This document shows, piece by piece, positions 23,708 through 33,584 of a DNA stretch of 64,000 nt (the first letter of the stretch is position 1; each line of letters starts with the position of its first letter). The notes beneath the pieces were generated by a model that worked only from the letters and a program-made list of their open reading frames with translations, ran no database searches and was not told the origin of the DNA. The stretch lies in NCBI GenBank assembly GCA_027306995.1, contig DAHUXS010000003.1, positions 124,001 through 188,000 of the forward strand. Direction: 5' to 3'. The position numbers were made by a program, and so were the translations under genes. The DNA comes from Lysobacter sp. Its GTDB lineage: Bacteria; Pseudomonadota; Gammaproteobacteria; Xanthomonadales; Xanthomonadaceae.

Positions 23708-24346
23708 ATGTTCAACAACCTGCCACCCGCCACCAAAGCACTTGCCATCGCCAACGTGGTGATCTTCCTGGGGCAATTGGTGCTCCCTCCCGCCGTGTTC
23801 GATGCCTTCGAGCTATGGCCGCTGGGTAGCGGCTTCATGCCATGGCAATTGCTGACCTACGGCTTCATGCACGGCGGCTGGATGCACCTGTTCTTCAATA
23901 TGCTGGCGCTGGTGATGTTCGGCGCGCCGCTGGAATACACCTGGCGCACCCGCCGCTTCACTTTCTTCTATCTCGCCTGCGTGATCGGCGCCGGACTGTG
24001 CCAGCTCGCGGTCGGTGCCTGGATGACGCACGAAGGCATGCGCGGTTATCCGACCGTGGGCGCATCAGGCGGCGTGCTCGGCCTGATCCTCGCCTACGGC
24101 ATGCTGTTCCCGAACCAGAAGCTGATGATCTTCCCGATTCCGTTCTTCATCCCGGCGCGCGTCGGCGTGTTCCTGATCGGCGCGCTCTCGCTGTTCTCGG
24201 GGATGACCGGGTTCATGCCGGGCGTCGCGCATTTCGCGCACCTCGGCGGCATGCTCACCGGCTGGCTGATCCTGCGTTACTGGCGCGGCCAGCCGCCGTT
24301 CGGTCGCGGCGGACGCAAGCCGCCGCAACTCCGCCGGGTCATGTAG
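23708..24346 (+). CDS. Rhomboid family intramembrane serine protease
   Basis: The 212-residue, roughly six-helix protein has the catalytic serine S120 in VGASGGVLG and the histidine H178 in FAHLGGMLTGW. The supporting HGGWMHLFFNMLAL motif in an early helix is also present. The start ATG at 23708 follows GGAG (ACGGAGCCGTC). Cytosolic and periplasmic loops look normal; the substrate is unknown. Divergent from the 2OG oxygenase gene. Confidence 0.92.
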   Translation: MFNNLPPATKALAIANVVIFLGQLVLPPAVFDAFELWPLGSGFMPWQLLTYGFMHGGWMHLFFNMLALVMFGAPLEYTWRTRRFTFFYLACVIGAGLCQLAVGAWMTHEGMRGYPTVGASGGVLGLILAYGMLFPNQKLMIFPIPFFIPARVGVFLIGALSLFSGMTGFMPGVAHFAHLGGMLTGWLILRYWRGQPPFGRGGRKPPQLRRVM

Positions 24347-24349
24347 CAA

Positions 24350-26362
24350 TCACTTCCAGGGCTGGACGACCGCCGCCGGCGTCAACGCCATCGGTTGTCC
24401 GGCCTTGCAGCGATACGACTGCGCGAATTCCGGCATCGACGCCAGCATGCCGTTGACGCGCCATTTGCCGGGCGCGTAAGGACTGGATGCCTGGTCGATG
24501 GTCGCAGCCTGCGGGCCGGATTGCTGCGGCCACAGTCGCGCCCAACCTGCGAAGAACGCGGTGGCATCGGCGGCGGCGGCCGCCTGGCCCTTGCCCAGCG
24601 CGCCCCAGGCAGCATCGAGTCCGGCGAGATCGAGCAGCGACTGATCGCGGACCAACTGACCGTTCACCATCTTGCCGCTCAGGCCGGGATAGGCCCAGCC
24701 GTTGGCCTGGCTGCCCATGCGGGCGAGGCGATCGTTCCATGCGCTGGTGTCGGTCGGCGTCCACCAACTGCGCAGTGCGCCCTTGGCGTCGACCTGCTGG
24801 CCGTGGATGTCGATGGCGCGCGCCATCGCACGCGCGGTGAGCGCACCGAAACTACCGTACAGCGCGCCATTCGGCTGCGACATGTCGAGCACCGGCGACT
24901 GCAGCATCGCCGCGGTGACGATGACGCGGTTCTGCGCCGGGTCGTAGCCCAGCGCGGGCGACTGCGGCAACACGTTCCAGCGGCGGTCGGCATTACCCTT
25001 GCCGATGCGCTTCATTTCCTGGTTGTGGCGCCACGTCGACGCGATCAGCATGTTGCTGCCGAAGCTGCCGCGGCCCATCGGCTGGATGGTGTAGTCGAGG
25101 TCGCGCGCGGGTGCGCCGATTTCGATCTTCAGCGCGGCGATCTTGGCGTGCGCCTCGGCCTTGGCGGTGGCGCTCATCCATGTCGATGCCTGCACGTCGG
25201 CATCGAGCGCCTGGCGGATTTCCTGGGCGATGGCATCGGCGCGCTGCTTGCTCGCGGCGGGCAGGTAACGCGCGGTGTATTCGTGGCCGAGCATCGGGCC
25301 GGCGGCGGTGTTGATCGCGTCCAGCACCTGCTGCCAGCGCGGCGGTGCGGCGGCTTCATTGCGGAAGACCACGCCGCGGAATTGCTGTTCGGCGTCGCGG
25401 AAGCTGTGCGAGAGATACGGCGCCATCGCATTGCCGACCTGGTAGCGCAGGTAGGTCTTCCACTGGTTGGCCGGCACCGATTTCACCAGCGCGTCGAGCT
25501 GGGTGAAATAGTTGGGATCGGCCATCGAGACGCGGTCGTCGCTCACGCCCTGCGCCTTGAGGAAGTCGGCGAGCTGCAGGTTGCGGTATGCCGCCAGCGA
25601 TGCCACCGGCACGGCGTTGAAATCGGCGCGCGGGTCGGCATTGACCTTGAACGGACGCGACAGTTGCGCCAGTCGTGTTTCCAGGCCGATCACCATGTCG
25701 AGGTCCTGCGCCAGCTTGTCGGGCTTGCTGCCGGTCAGGGTGAGGATGTTCTCGACGTACTTGCGGTAGCGGACCATGATCGCGTTGATGTCGGGATCCT
25801 GGCGCGTGTAGAACCCGGGATCGCCGAGGCCGAGTCCGCCCTGGCTGAAGTAGCCGATGTGGCGGTTGAGATCGTCGAGGTCGATGTCGGCGGCGAAGTT
25901 GAAGGCCACCGGGATGCCGACCTGGTGCAGCGCGGCGATCGATGCGGCGACATCGCCGGAACGACGGATGCCGTCGATGCGCGCGAGCAGCGGCGCGATC
26001 GGCTTGGAGCCGTCGGCTTCCACCGCGGCTTCGTCGAGGCCGCTGGCCCAGAAATCGCCGAGCAGCTTCTGCACGTTGTTCTGCGGACCGCTCATCGCGG
26101 CATCGAGCAGGTCGCGTTGCTGCTGTACCGCGCGCGCATCGAGCTGGGCGAGGGCGCTGGTCGAGCCATTGGCGGCCGGCGCCGGGTTGGTGGCCAGCCA
26201 CGATTTGTTGACGTTGCCGTAGTAGTCCGCGCAATCCGCCGTGACGGCCTCGGCCTTGGTTGCCTTCTTCGGTGCCGCCTTCTTCTTGGCGGCCATGGCG
26301 CCAAAGGGCGTGGTGGCGATGAGGGCGGCGAGGGCAAGGACGAGCGGGCGTCGGGTCATCAT
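24350..26362 (-). CDS. Degenerate M13 (neprilysin-like) peptidase homologue, predicted inactive
   Basis: The 670-residue exported protein (signal MMTRRPLVLALAALIATTPFGAMA, then a Lys-rich stretch) aligns along its length with the M13 peptidase next door. Where that enzyme has GAVIGHEAGHGFD, this one reads GALTARAMARAID. The zinc histidines become R511 and R515 and the catalytic glutamate becomes A512. The second motif GENIGDLGG is replaced by RDQSLLDLAG, losing the third zinc ligand. The reading frame is fully open, so this is a maintained protein rather than a decayed gene. A regulatory, scaffold or inhibitor role is inference. Confidence 0.85.
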   Translation of the reverse strand: MMTRRPLVLALAALIATTPFGAMAAKKKAAPKKATKAEAVTADCADYYGNVNKSWLATNPAPAANGSTSALAQLDARAVQQQRDLLDAAMSGPQNNVQKLLGDFWASGLDEAAVEADGSKPIAPLLARIDGIRRSGDVAASIAALHQVGIPVAFNFAADIDLDDLNRHIGYFSQGGLGLGDPGFYTRQDPDINAIMVRYRKYVENILTLTGSKPDKLAQDLDMVIGLETRLAQLSRPFKVNADPRADFNAVPVASLAAYRNLQLADFLKAQGVSDDRVSMADPNYFTQLDALVKSVPANQWKTYLRYQVGNAMAPYLSHSFRDAEQQFRGVVFRNEAAAPPRWQQVLDAINTAAGPMLGHEYTARYLPAASKQRADAIAQEIRQALDADVQASTWMSATAKAEAHAKIAALKIEIGAPARDLDYTIQPMGRGSFGSNMLIASTWRHNQEMKRIGKGNADRRWNVLPQSPALGYDPAQNRVIVTAAMLQSPVLDMSQPNGALYGSFGALTARAMARAIDIHGQQVDAKGALRSWWTPTDTSAWNDRLARMGSQANGWAYPGLSGKMVNGQLVRDQSLLDLAGLDAAWGALGKGQAAAAADATAFFAGWARLWPQQSGPQAATIDQASSPYAPGKWRVNGMLASMPEFAQSYRCKAGQPMALTPAAVVQPWK

Positions 26363-26442
26363 GCAGGTTCCGAGGGACTATCCGCCAAGTCTAGCAACCG
26401 AAGCCGGATGGCTCCTGACAAAGAAATGACCAGGCCCGGAAA

Positions 26443-26473
26443 CGACAAGGCCCGGCGATGCCGGGCCTTGTCG
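26443..26473 (-). terminator. Strong hairpin downstream of the active M13 peptidase gene
   Basis: Fourteen-base perfect arms (CGACAAGGCCCGGC and its complement) around a 3-nt loop, 23 nt past the stop. On the minus strand only three Ts follow, so termination may be partial and the downstream paralogue may be cotranscribed at a lower level. Confidence 0.65.
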
Positions 26474-26496
26474 CATTGCTTGGTTGCAGCGCGCGA

Positions 26497-28527
26497 TTAC
26501 CAGATCTGCACGCGCTTGTCGCCGGAACGCACCATCGCGTCGCCATCCTTGCACTGGAAGGCCTTGGCGAATGCCGGCATGTTGCTGGGCGCGGCGATCG
26601 CGCGGAACTGCGCCGGTGCGTGCGGATCCGAATTCAGCAGCACCAGCGCCGCCTTGTCGCGGATGTTGCCGCGCCACACGCGCGCCCAGTTGAGGAAGAA
26701 GCGCTGGTCGCGAGTCAGGCCGTCGATCATCGGATCGGGCTTGCCGGCGGTGGCCGCCTGCAGTGCGTCGTAGGCGAAGTTGAGGCCGCCAAGGTCGCCG
26801 ATGTTCTCGCCCATCGTCAGCTTGCCGTTGACGTGCTTGTCGGGCATCGAGGGAATCGGTGCATAGGCGTCGAACTGCGCGCCGAGCAGGGCGGTGCGTT
26901 CATCGAAGCGCTTGCGGTCTTCGGCGGTCCACCAGTTGGCATTGTTGCCCGCGCCATCGAACTGGCTGCCCTGGTCGTCGAAGCCGTGGCCGGCTTCGTG
27001 GCCGATCACCGCGCCGATGCCGCCGTAGTTGATGGCGTCGTCGCCATTGGCATAGAAGAACGGCGGCTGCAGGATCGCGGCCGGGAAGTTGATGGTGTTG
27101 TCGGTGGGGTTGTAATAGGCGTTGACGGTCTGCGGCGTCATGCCCCACTCGAGGCGATCGGTCTTCTGGCCGATGTGGTCGAGTTCCCAGCGCTGGTTGA
27201 AGGCGCGGGCGGCACGCATGTTGGCGAAGAAGTCGTTCGGCTGGATCTTGAGATCGTCCCAGTTGCGCCAGTGGTCGGGATAACCGATCTTGGGCAGGAA
27301 GGTCGACCACTTGGCGATCGCCTTGGCCTTGGTGGTGTCGCTCATCCAGTCGAGGTGTTCGATGCGCGACTTGAGCGCATTGCGCACGTTGTCCACCAGC
27401 ACCTGGGCGCGGGCCTTGGCGTCCGGCGGGAAATAATCCTTGACGTAGAGCTGGCCGAGGCCTTCGCCCATCGCGCCGTTGACCGAGCCGACCACGCGCT
27501 TCCAGCGCACTTCCTGTTCCGGCTGGCCGTTGAGCGTTTTGCCGTAGAAGTCGAAGCGTTCGTTCTGGAAGGCTTCCGTCAGCGACGACGATGCACCGTC
27601 GATCACGTGCGCGGCGAGATAGTCGCGCCATTCCGCGGCCGGCACATCGGCCAGCATCTTGTCGAATTCGGCGAAGAATTTCGGCTGCGACAGCGAGAAG
27701 CCCTTGCCCGGCTTGACGTTGATGGCCTTGAAGAACGCGTCCCACTTGAAGTGCGGCGTGATCTGGTTGGCTTCGGCGAGGGTGACGAAGTGGTACTGGT
27801 TCTTGGGATCGCGCAATTCGACGCGCGACAGCGAAGCCTTGGCCAGGCGCGTTTCGAAGGCGAGCACGTTGTCGGCACGCTTGGTGGCGTCGGCGGCCTT
27901 GGTGCCGGTCATCGTGAACAGCTTGGCCAGGTGGTCGCGATAGGCGGTACGCAACGAAGCGTACTCATCCTTGGTGTAGTAATCGGGCGTGGGCAGGCCG
28001 AGGCCGCCCTGTCCGGCGAAGGCGATCTGGTTGCTGGCGTCCTTGAAGTCGGCGCCGGAACCGAAGCGGAAGACCTGGCCGGCGCCGCGTTCGGTGGCCT
28101 TGCCCAGCCATGCGGCGATATCGGCCGGCGTCTTCAGCTTGACGATGGCGGCGAGCTCGGGCTTGATCGGGGTATAGCCGGCCCGCTCGATCGCGGCCGA
28201 GTCCATGCCGCTGCGATACAGCCAACCGATCTTCTGCTCCACCGAACCGGCCTTGGCCTGGTCGGCGCCGCCCGCAGCCTTGTTGAGGATGTCGTGCTGG
28301 GCGTTGAGGCTCTGTTCGCGCAATGCGTCGAAGGCGCCCCAGCGGGTCTTGTCGGACGGAATCGGATTCGCCTTGACCCACTTGCCGTTGGCGAAGGCAT
28401 TGAAGTCCTGGCAGGCAGAGACGGAGCGGTCGAGATCGTTGACGTCGTAGACCGACGCCGTGGATTGCGCCAGGGCCAGCGACGGCAGCAGGGCAAGGGC
28501 AAGCAGGGTGGGGCGGATGCGCTTCAT
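26497..28527 (-). CDS. M13 family zinc endopeptidase (PepO/neprilysin-like)
   Basis: The 676-residue exported protein begins MKRIRPTLLALALLPSLALA (Sec signal). It has the intact zinc site H510-E511-A-G-H514 (VIGHEAGHGFDDQG) and the GENIGDLGG motif supplying the third ligand, plus the NAYYNPTDNTINFPAAILQPPFF substrate-binding segment and the closing CKDGDAMVR region. M13 enzymes cleave small to medium peptides. Here it is probably periplasmic. It lies directly upstream of a catalytically dead paralogue on the same strand. Confidence 0.94.
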   Translation of the reverse strand: MKRIRPTLLALALLPSLALAQSTASVYDVNDLDRSVSACQDFNAFANGKWVKANPIPSDKTRWGAFDALREQSLNAQHDILNKAAGGADQAKAGSVEQKIGWLYRSGMDSAAIERAGYTPIKPELAAIVKLKTPADIAAWLGKATERGAGQVFRFGSGADFKDASNQIAFAGQGGLGLPTPDYYTKDEYASLRTAYRDHLAKLFTMTGTKAADATKRADNVLAFETRLAKASLSRVELRDPKNQYHFVTLAEANQITPHFKWDAFFKAINVKPGKGFSLSQPKFFAEFDKMLADVPAAEWRDYLAAHVIDGASSSLTEAFQNERFDFYGKTLNGQPEQEVRWKRVVGSVNGAMGEGLGQLYVKDYFPPDAKARAQVLVDNVRNALKSRIEHLDWMSDTTKAKAIAKWSTFLPKIGYPDHWRNWDDLKIQPNDFFANMRAARAFNQRWELDHIGQKTDRLEWGMTPQTVNAYYNPTDNTINFPAAILQPPFFYANGDDAINYGGIGAVIGHEAGHGFDDQGSQFDGAGNNANWWTAEDRKRFDERTALLGAQFDAYAPIPSMPDKHVNGKLTMGENIGDLGGLNFAYDALQAATAGKPDPMIDGLTRDQRFFLNWARVWRGNIRDKAALVLLNSDPHAPAQFRAIAAPSNMPAFAKAFQCKDGDAMVRSGDKRVQIW

Positions 28528-28689
28528 GTGGGGGCCGTCATTGGCAGTGGGGTCGACCGTCGACTATAGGCCGAACGTCATGGTCAGAAGGGTGTGGAAA
28601 GTCATGGTCGGCCGGGTCACGCGACTGCGACGCGCTGACCATGGCGGCCGTGCTAGCGTCAGCCAGCCCGATGACGACGCGAGGATGGG

Positions 28690-30063
28690 ATGAAAGTACG
28701 GTTCGAAGGCGCTGCCGACCGGGTGACCGGCTCCCTGCACGTGGTCGAGGCGGCCGGGCACCGGATCCTGCTCGACTGCGGGATGATCCAGGGCTCGGAC
28801 GCGGAGGAGGCGCTCAACCTCGCGCCGTTCGGCTTCGATGTCGCGAGCATCGAGGCGGTGGTGATCAGCCACGCCCACATCGACCACATCGGTCGCCTGC
28901 CCCTGCTGGTGGCGCGCGGATACAAGGGGCCGATCCATGCCCAGGCCGCGACCGCCGAGCTGATGCCGATCATGCTGATGGACGCGGCGTCGCTGCAGGA
29001 AAGCGATGCCGAACGCGCCAATCGCCATCGCCGCGATGGCGAGCCCGAAGTCGTGCCGCTGTACACCCGTGAAGACGTGCAGAAGACCCTGCCGCTGATC
29101 CGCACGCTCGACTACCACCAGCGCACCCAGATCCTGCCGGGCATCGAGATCAACCTGCTCGATGCCGGCCACATCCTCGGCTCGTGCATCGTCGAAGTGT
29201 TCGCGGACGGCCGCAAGCTGGTGTTCTCCGGCGATCTCGGCCCGAAGGGCACGCCGATCATCCGCGATGCGGAGAATCCGCAAACCGCCGATCTCCTGCT
29301 GATGGAAAGTACCTATGGCGACCGCGACCACAAGGATCGCGCCGAAACAATTCGCGAACTCGGCGACATCCTGGATGCGGCCTGGAAGGACGGCGGCAAC
29401 GTGCTGATCCCGGCGTTCGCGGTCGGGCGCAGCCAGGAATTGCTGTACTGGTTCGCGCGCCATTGGGACGATTGGCAGATGTCGCGCTGGCAGATCTTCC
29501 TCGACAGCCCGATGGCCGGGAAAGTCGTGCAGGTCTATGACCACCACCACGAACTGTTCGATGCCGACGCCCAGGACGTGTGGAAGGGCACGCCCAATCC
29601 GTTCCGACTGCCCAACCTGCACGTCACTGAATCCGTCGACGAATCGATGGCGATCAATCGCATCCGCAGCGGCGCCATTGTCATCGCCGGCAACGGCATG
29701 GCCAGCGGCGGCCGCATCCTCCATCACTTCAAGCACGGACTCGACCGCCGCGAAGTGCATGTCGTCTTCGTCGGCTACCAGGCGCAGAACACGCTCGGGC
29801 GCAGGCTGGTGAACGGCGCAAAGTCGGTGCGGATCCACGGCGAGGAACTCCACGTCAACGCGCAGATGCATACCGTCGGCGGACTGTCTGCGCACGTCGA
29901 CCGCAGCGGTCTGCTGGAATGGTATGGCGGTTTCCAGCCACGGCCGCGGGCCTTGCTGGTGCACGGGGAGGACGACGCGCGCACCGCATTGGCCGCGGAG
30001 ATGCACCAGCGCTTCGGCACCGATGTCGAGCTGGCGCACCCCGGAGAGGTCGTCGAGGTATAA
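28690..30063 (+). CDS. MBL-fold/beta-CASP RNA-processing exonuclease-like protein
   Basis: The 457-residue protein has the metallo-beta-lactamase motif HAHIDHIGRLP, DAGHILGSCIVEV, FSGDLG, then a beta-CASP domain (ESTYGDRDHKD, IPAFAVGRSQELLYW, DSPMA, GMASGGRILHH) and a C-terminal RMMBL-type segment with a conserved His (HTVGGLSAHVDRSGLLEW). This is the CPSF73/YSH1-type architecture of archaeal and bacterial RNases. The role in RNA metabolism is inferred from the family. GAGGATGGG gives a clear ribosome-binding site. Confidence 0.9.
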   Translation: MKVRFEGAADRVTGSLHVVEAAGHRILLDCGMIQGSDAEEALNLAPFGFDVASIEAVVISHAHIDHIGRLPLLVARGYKGPIHAQAATAELMPIMLMDAASLQESDAERANRHRRDGEPEVVPLYTREDVQKTLPLIRTLDYHQRTQILPGIEINLLDAGHILGSCIVEVFADGRKLVFSGDLGPKGTPIIRDAENPQTADLLLMESTYGDRDHKDRAETIRELGDILDAAWKDGGNVLIPAFAVGRSQELLYWFARHWDDWQMSRWQIFLDSPMAGKVVQVYDHHHELFDADAQDVWKGTPNPFRLPNLHVTESVDESMAINRIRSGAIVIAGNGMASGGRILHHFKHGLDRREVHVVFVGYQAQNTLGRRLVNGAKSVRIHGEELHVNAQMHTVGGLSAHVDRSGLLEWYGGFQPRPRALLVHGEDDARTALAAEMHQRFGTDVELAHPGEVVEV

Positions 30064-30068
30064 AACGG

Positions 30069-30093
30069 AAGAGGCCGCTGTGTGCGGCCTCTT
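30069..30093. terminator. Bidirectional hairpin between the MBL exonuclease gene and phoU
   Basis: Perfect ten-base arms AAGAGGCCGC and GCGGCCTCTT around TGTGT, between convergent genes. It has only short T-runs on either side. Confidence 0.7.
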
Positions 30094-30098
30094 GGGTG

Positions 30099-30812
30099 TC
30101 AGCTGACGGTGTTGGAGTCGTCTTTCTTGACCCGCGGCGGCAGCGGATTGTTCTGGCCCTGCTCGCTGTACCAGATGCCTTCGGCGATGTTGGTGGCGTG
30201 GTCGCCGATGCGCTCGAGGTTCTTGGCCATGAACAGCAGGTGCGTGCACGGCGTGATGTTGCGCGGATCTTCCATCATGTAGGTCAGCAGTTCGCGGAAC
30301 ACGCTGGTGTAGCGCAGGTCGAGCTCGGCGTCGTTCTCGCGCACCTGTTGCGCCAGCGCGAGATCGTTGTCGCGATAGGCGCGCAGCACGTCGCGCATCT
30401 GCCGTACGGCCAGGCGCCCGAGCGAGGTCAGTCCCGTGACGTGGGCCAACGGCAGCGGCGGCGCCTTGTTGAGGGCGATCGAGCGCTTGGCGAGGTTGGC
30501 GGCGTAGTCGCCGACGCGTTCGATGTCGGACGCGGTGCGCAAGGCGGTGAGGATGTAACGCAGGTCGCGCGCCAGCGGGCCGCCGGTCGCGAGCTTCATC
30601 ACGTCCTGGCTGATCTCGTTCTCGAGCGCGTCGATGGCTTCGTCGTTGGCGATGATGCGTTCGGCGGCGCGATCGTCACGGCGGTCGATCACGTCGAGCG
30701 CGGCCTCGAGCTGGGCCACCGCCATTTCGCCCATCTCCAGCAGTTCGCCTTCCAGGCGATGCTGTTCGACGTCGATGCTCTTCAGGATGTGGTGCTCGTG
30801 TTCGCTGGCCAT
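30099..30812 (-). CDS. phoU: Phosphate signalling/transport regulator PhoU
   Basis: The 237-residue, all-helical protein has two PhoU repeats with the metal-binding patterns ASDIERVGDYAANLAKR and AKNLERIGDHATNIAEG. It couples Pst transport to the PhoR/PhoB system, keeping it off when phosphate is plentiful. It is the last gene of pstS-pstC-pstA-pstB-phoU, 42 nt after pstB, with AGAGAAGAA as ribosome-binding site. Confidence 0.96.
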   Translation of the reverse strand: MASEHEHHILKSIDVEQHRLEGELLEMGEMAVAQLEAALDVIDRRDDRAAERIIANDEAIDALENEISQDVMKLATGGPLARDLRYILTALRTASDIERVGDYAANLAKRSIALNKAPPLPLAHVTGLTSLGRLAVRQMRDVLRAYRDNDLALAQQVRENDAELDLRYTSVFRELLTYMMEDPRNITPCTHLLFMAKNLERIGDHATNIAEGIWYSEQGQNNPLPPRVKKDDSNTVS

Positions 30813-30854
30813 GTCGGTTCTTCTCTCGTGTCCGCCGGATTGTTAACCGATTGC

Positions 30855-31715
30855 TTACCCAAATCGGCCGGTGATGTAGTCCTCGGTCTGCTTCTGCGAC
30901 GGCGCGCTGAAGATGTTCGAGGTGGTGTCGTGCTCGATCAGGTCGCCGAGGTACATGAAGGCGGTGTAATCGGAAACGCGCGCCGCCTGCTGCATGTTGT
31001 GGGTCACGATCGCGATGGTGAAGTCCTGCTTCAACTCCTCGACGAGCTGCTCGATGCGGCTGGTCGAGATCGGGTCGAGGGCCGATGTCGGCTCATCCAG
31101 CAAAAGCACTTCCGGGCGCAGCGCGACTGCGCGCGCGATGCACAGGCGTTGTTGCTGGCCGCCCGACAGGCCGAGCGCGTTCTGCCCCAGCTTGTCCTTC
31201 ACTTCGTCCCACAGCGCGCCCTGGCGCAGCGCCAGTTCGACGCGGTCGTTCATCTCCGACTTCGACAGCTTCTCGTGGTGGCGGATGCCGTAGGCCACGT
31301 TGTCGTAGATCGTCATCGGGAACGGCACCGGCTTCTGGAACACCATGCCGACCTTGCTGCGCAGGCGGTTCATCGAGTACTTCGGATCGAGGATGTTCTC
31401 GCCGTCGAGCAGCACTTCGCCCTTGGCTTCCAGGCCCGGGTACAGCGCGTAGATGCGGTTGAAGATGCGAAGCAGAGTCGACTTGCCGCAACCGGACGGA
31501 CCGATCAGCGCGGTCACGCGCTTTTCCGGGATCTCCAGCGTGATGTTCTTCAGCGCGTGGAACTTGCTGTAGTAGAAATTGAGATCGCGCGCCGCCAGCT
31601 TCGGCGCGGCCGCCGGAGCAGCTTGCGTCGCGTTCGCCACGGCTGGCTTGATGGTGGATCGGGCGTCGTTCATGTCGGGACCATTCATGTTTGAGGCAGG
31701 GCTCAAGTCAGTCAT
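30855..31715 (-). CDS. pstB: Phosphate ABC transporter ATP-binding protein PstB
   Basis: The 286-residue ATPase has Walker [11 protein letters not shown]-loop [19 protein letters not shown], signature LSGGQQQR, Walker [13 protein letters not shown] and the switch His in THNMQQ. It carries an N-terminal Ala/Pro-rich extension of about 38 residues before ARDLNFYY. Met10 and Met15 are possible alternative starts that would shorten it. The chosen ATG overlaps the pstA end by 8 nt. Confidence 0.95.
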   Translation of the reverse strand: MTDLSPASNMNGPDMNDARSTIKPAVANATQAAPAAAPKLAARDLNFYYSKFHALKNITLEIPEKRVTALIGPSGCGKSTLLRIFNRIYALYPGLEAKGEVLLDGENILDPKYSMNRLRSKVGMVFQKPVPFPMTIYDNVAYGIRHHEKLSKSEMNDRVELALRQGALWDEVKDKLGQNALGLSGGQQQRLCIARAVALRPEVLLLDEPTSALDPISTSRIEQLVEELKQDFTIAIVTHNMQQAARVSDYTAFMYLGDLIEHDTTSNIFSAPSQKQTEDYITGRFG

Positions 31716-32595
31716 TGGAGATGTGCTTGCGGAACAGGAAGGTGCGCGCCGCGAGGCTGATCGCGAGCACGAACAGCGTCACCACCAGTGCGCCTGCCCA
31801 GGCGAGATGCTGCCAGTTGTCGTCCGGCGCACCTGCGAACTTGTACATCACCTGCGGTATGCCCGACATCGGATGGAAGATATCGAGGGTGAAGAAGTCG
31901 TTGCCGAGCGCGGTGAACAGCAGCGGCGCGGTTTCACCGGAGATGCGCGCGATCGACAGCAGGACGCCGGTGACGATGCCGGCACGCGCCGAGCGGTACA
32001 GCACCTGCATGATCACTTTCCACTGCGGCACGCCCAGTGACAGCGCGGCTTCGCGCATCTGCGTGGGGACGAGGCGCAGCATTTCGTCGGTGGTGCGCAC
32101 GACCACCGGCAGCACGATGAAGGCGAGTGCGATCGCGCCTGCGACCGCGGAGAACTGGCCGCCGGTCTGCAGCACGTACATCGCATACACGAACAGGCCG
32201 AGCACGATCGATGGCGCCGACATCAGGATGTCGTTGACGAAACGCACTGCGGTGCCGAGCTTGCTGCGATCGCCGTATTCGGCCAGCCAGGTGCCGGCGG
32301 CGATGCCGATCGGCGTGCCGATCAACACGGCCAGCCCGCACATGATCAGGCTGCCGACGAAGGCGTTGCGCAAACCGCCGCTGGTTTCGCCCGGCGGTGG
32401 CTGGTCCTGGGTGAACAGGTGGAACGACAATCCGGGGATGCCGTTCTTGATCAGGGTCCACAGGATCCAGGCGAGGAAGATCAGGCCGAACACCGCGGTC
32501 GCGCAGGCCAGCGCGACCGAGATCACGTTGACGATGCTGCGACGGCGGTACAGCGACTGGCGTGTGCGATCCTGCGTTTCAATGACGGCGGACAT
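31708..32595 (-). CDS. pstA: Phosphate ABC transporter permease PstA
   Basis: The 295-residue inner-membrane permease has about six helices and the binding-protein-dependent permease loop ([17 protein letters not shown]). [15 protein letters not shown] and the [10 protein letters not shown] segment are typical of PstA. Its ATG shares one base with the pstC stop (TGATG) and its end overlaps pstB, so translation is probably coupled. Confidence 0.95.
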   Translation of the reverse strand: MSAVIETQDRTRQSLYRRRSIVNVISVALACATAVFGLIFLAWILWTLIKNGIPGLSFHLFTQDQPPPGETSGGLRNAFVGSLIMCGLAVLIGTPIGIAAGTWLAEYGDRSKLGTAVRFVNDILMSAPSIVLGLFVYAMYVLQTGGQFSAVAGAIALAFIVLPVVVRTTDEMLRLVPTQMREAALSLGVPQWKVIMQVLYRSARAGIVTGVLLSIARISGETAPLLFTALGNDFFTLDIFHPMSGIPQVMYKFAGAPDDNWQHLAWAGALVVTLFVLAISLAARTFLFRKHISND

Positions 32596-33578
32596 CAGTT
32601 GCCCTCCCTGCGGGCCAGCTGCGCCAGCATCAGGCGCGCCAGCGCCAGCACCACGAAGGTGACGATGAACAGCACGAAGCCGAGCAGCAGCAGCGCGCCG
32701 CGTTCCTGTTCGCCGGCTTCACCAAAGTTGTTGGCGATCAGCGCGGCGATCGTGGTCGACGGCTCCAGCAGCGACTTGGTGAAGTTGACGCTGTTGCCGA
32801 TCACGAAGGCGACCGCCATGGTTTCGCCAAGCGCGCGGCCGAGGCCGAGGAAGACGCCACCGATCACTGCCGAACGGGTATAGGGCAGGACGATGTCCCA
32901 GGTCACTTCCCACTTGGTCGAGCCTAGCGCGTAGGCCGATTCCTTCAGGCGCTGCGGCACGGTGAGGAAGACGTCGCGCATCACCGAGGCGATGAACGGA
33001 ATCACCATGATCGACAGCACGAAGCCCGCGGTCAGCATGCCGGCGCCGATCGGCGGGCCCTGGAACAGGGCGCCGACCACCGGCCAGTTGCCCATGTGCT
33101 CGGTCATCCACGGGATGAAGGTGTCGCGCATCACCGGCATCAGCACGAAGAAGCCCCACATGCCGTAGATGATCGAGGGAATGCCGGCGAGCAGTTCGAT
33201 GGCGAGGCCGATCGGTGTGCGCAATTTGCGCGGCGCGACTTCGGTGAGGAAGAAGGCGATGCCGAAGCTCACCGGCACCGCGATCAGCATCGCGATGATG
33301 GCGGTGACGATGGTTCCGTAGATCGGCACCAGCGCGCCGAACTTGCCAGCAGGCGGATCCCACGCGGTGGTGGTGAAGAATTCGACGCCGTGCGATTGCA
33401 GCACCGCGCGGCCGCCCCACAGCATCGACAGCGCGGCGCCGGCCAGCGTCAGCAGCACGAACACCGCCATCGCGGTCAGCAGCCAGCGGAACAGTTTGTC
33501 GTTGCGGGCGTCGATGACGTCCCGGCTGCCCGTCGTCGCCGGGCTGGCGGATGGTGAGCTCATCGCGGTCGAGTTCAT
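32595..33578 (-). CDS. pstC: Phosphate ABC transporter permease PstC
   Basis: The 327-residue permease has about six helices, an N-terminal cytosolic tail of about 35 residues and the EAA-type loop (ESAYALGSTKWEVTWDIVLPYT). IAFFLTEVAPRKLRTPIG and GIPSIIYGMWG match PstC. It starts 6 nt after pstS1. Confidence 0.95.
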   Translation of the reverse strand: MNSTAMSSPSASPATTGSRDVIDARNDKLFRWLLTAMAVFVLLTLAGAALSMLWGGRAVLQSHGVEFFTTTAWDPPAGKFGALVPIYGTIVTAIIAMLIAVPVSFGIAFFLTEVAPRKLRTPIGLAIELLAGIPSIIYGMWGFFVLMPVMRDTFIPWMTEHMGNWPVVGALFQGPPIGAGMLTAGFVLSIMVIPFIASVMRDVFLTVPQRLKESAYALGSTKWEVTWDIVLPYTRSAVIGGVFLGLGRALGETMAVAFVIGNSVNFTKSLLEPSTTIAALIANNFGEAGEQERGALLLLGFVLFIVTFVVLALARLMLAQLARREGN

Positions 33579-33584
33579 TCGCGC

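Noticed and set aside
24350-26362. Reading the degenerate M13 gene as a pseudogene
   Set aside because: There is no frameshift or internal stop, the signal peptide is intact and similarity to the active paralogue extends over the full length. An inactive but expressed protein is the better reading.
26458-28569. 703-codon plus-strand frame opposite the intact M13 peptidase gene
   Set aside because: The minus strand encodes a full M13 enzyme with signal peptide and catalytic motifs. The plus-strand frame has none and is a compositional shadow.
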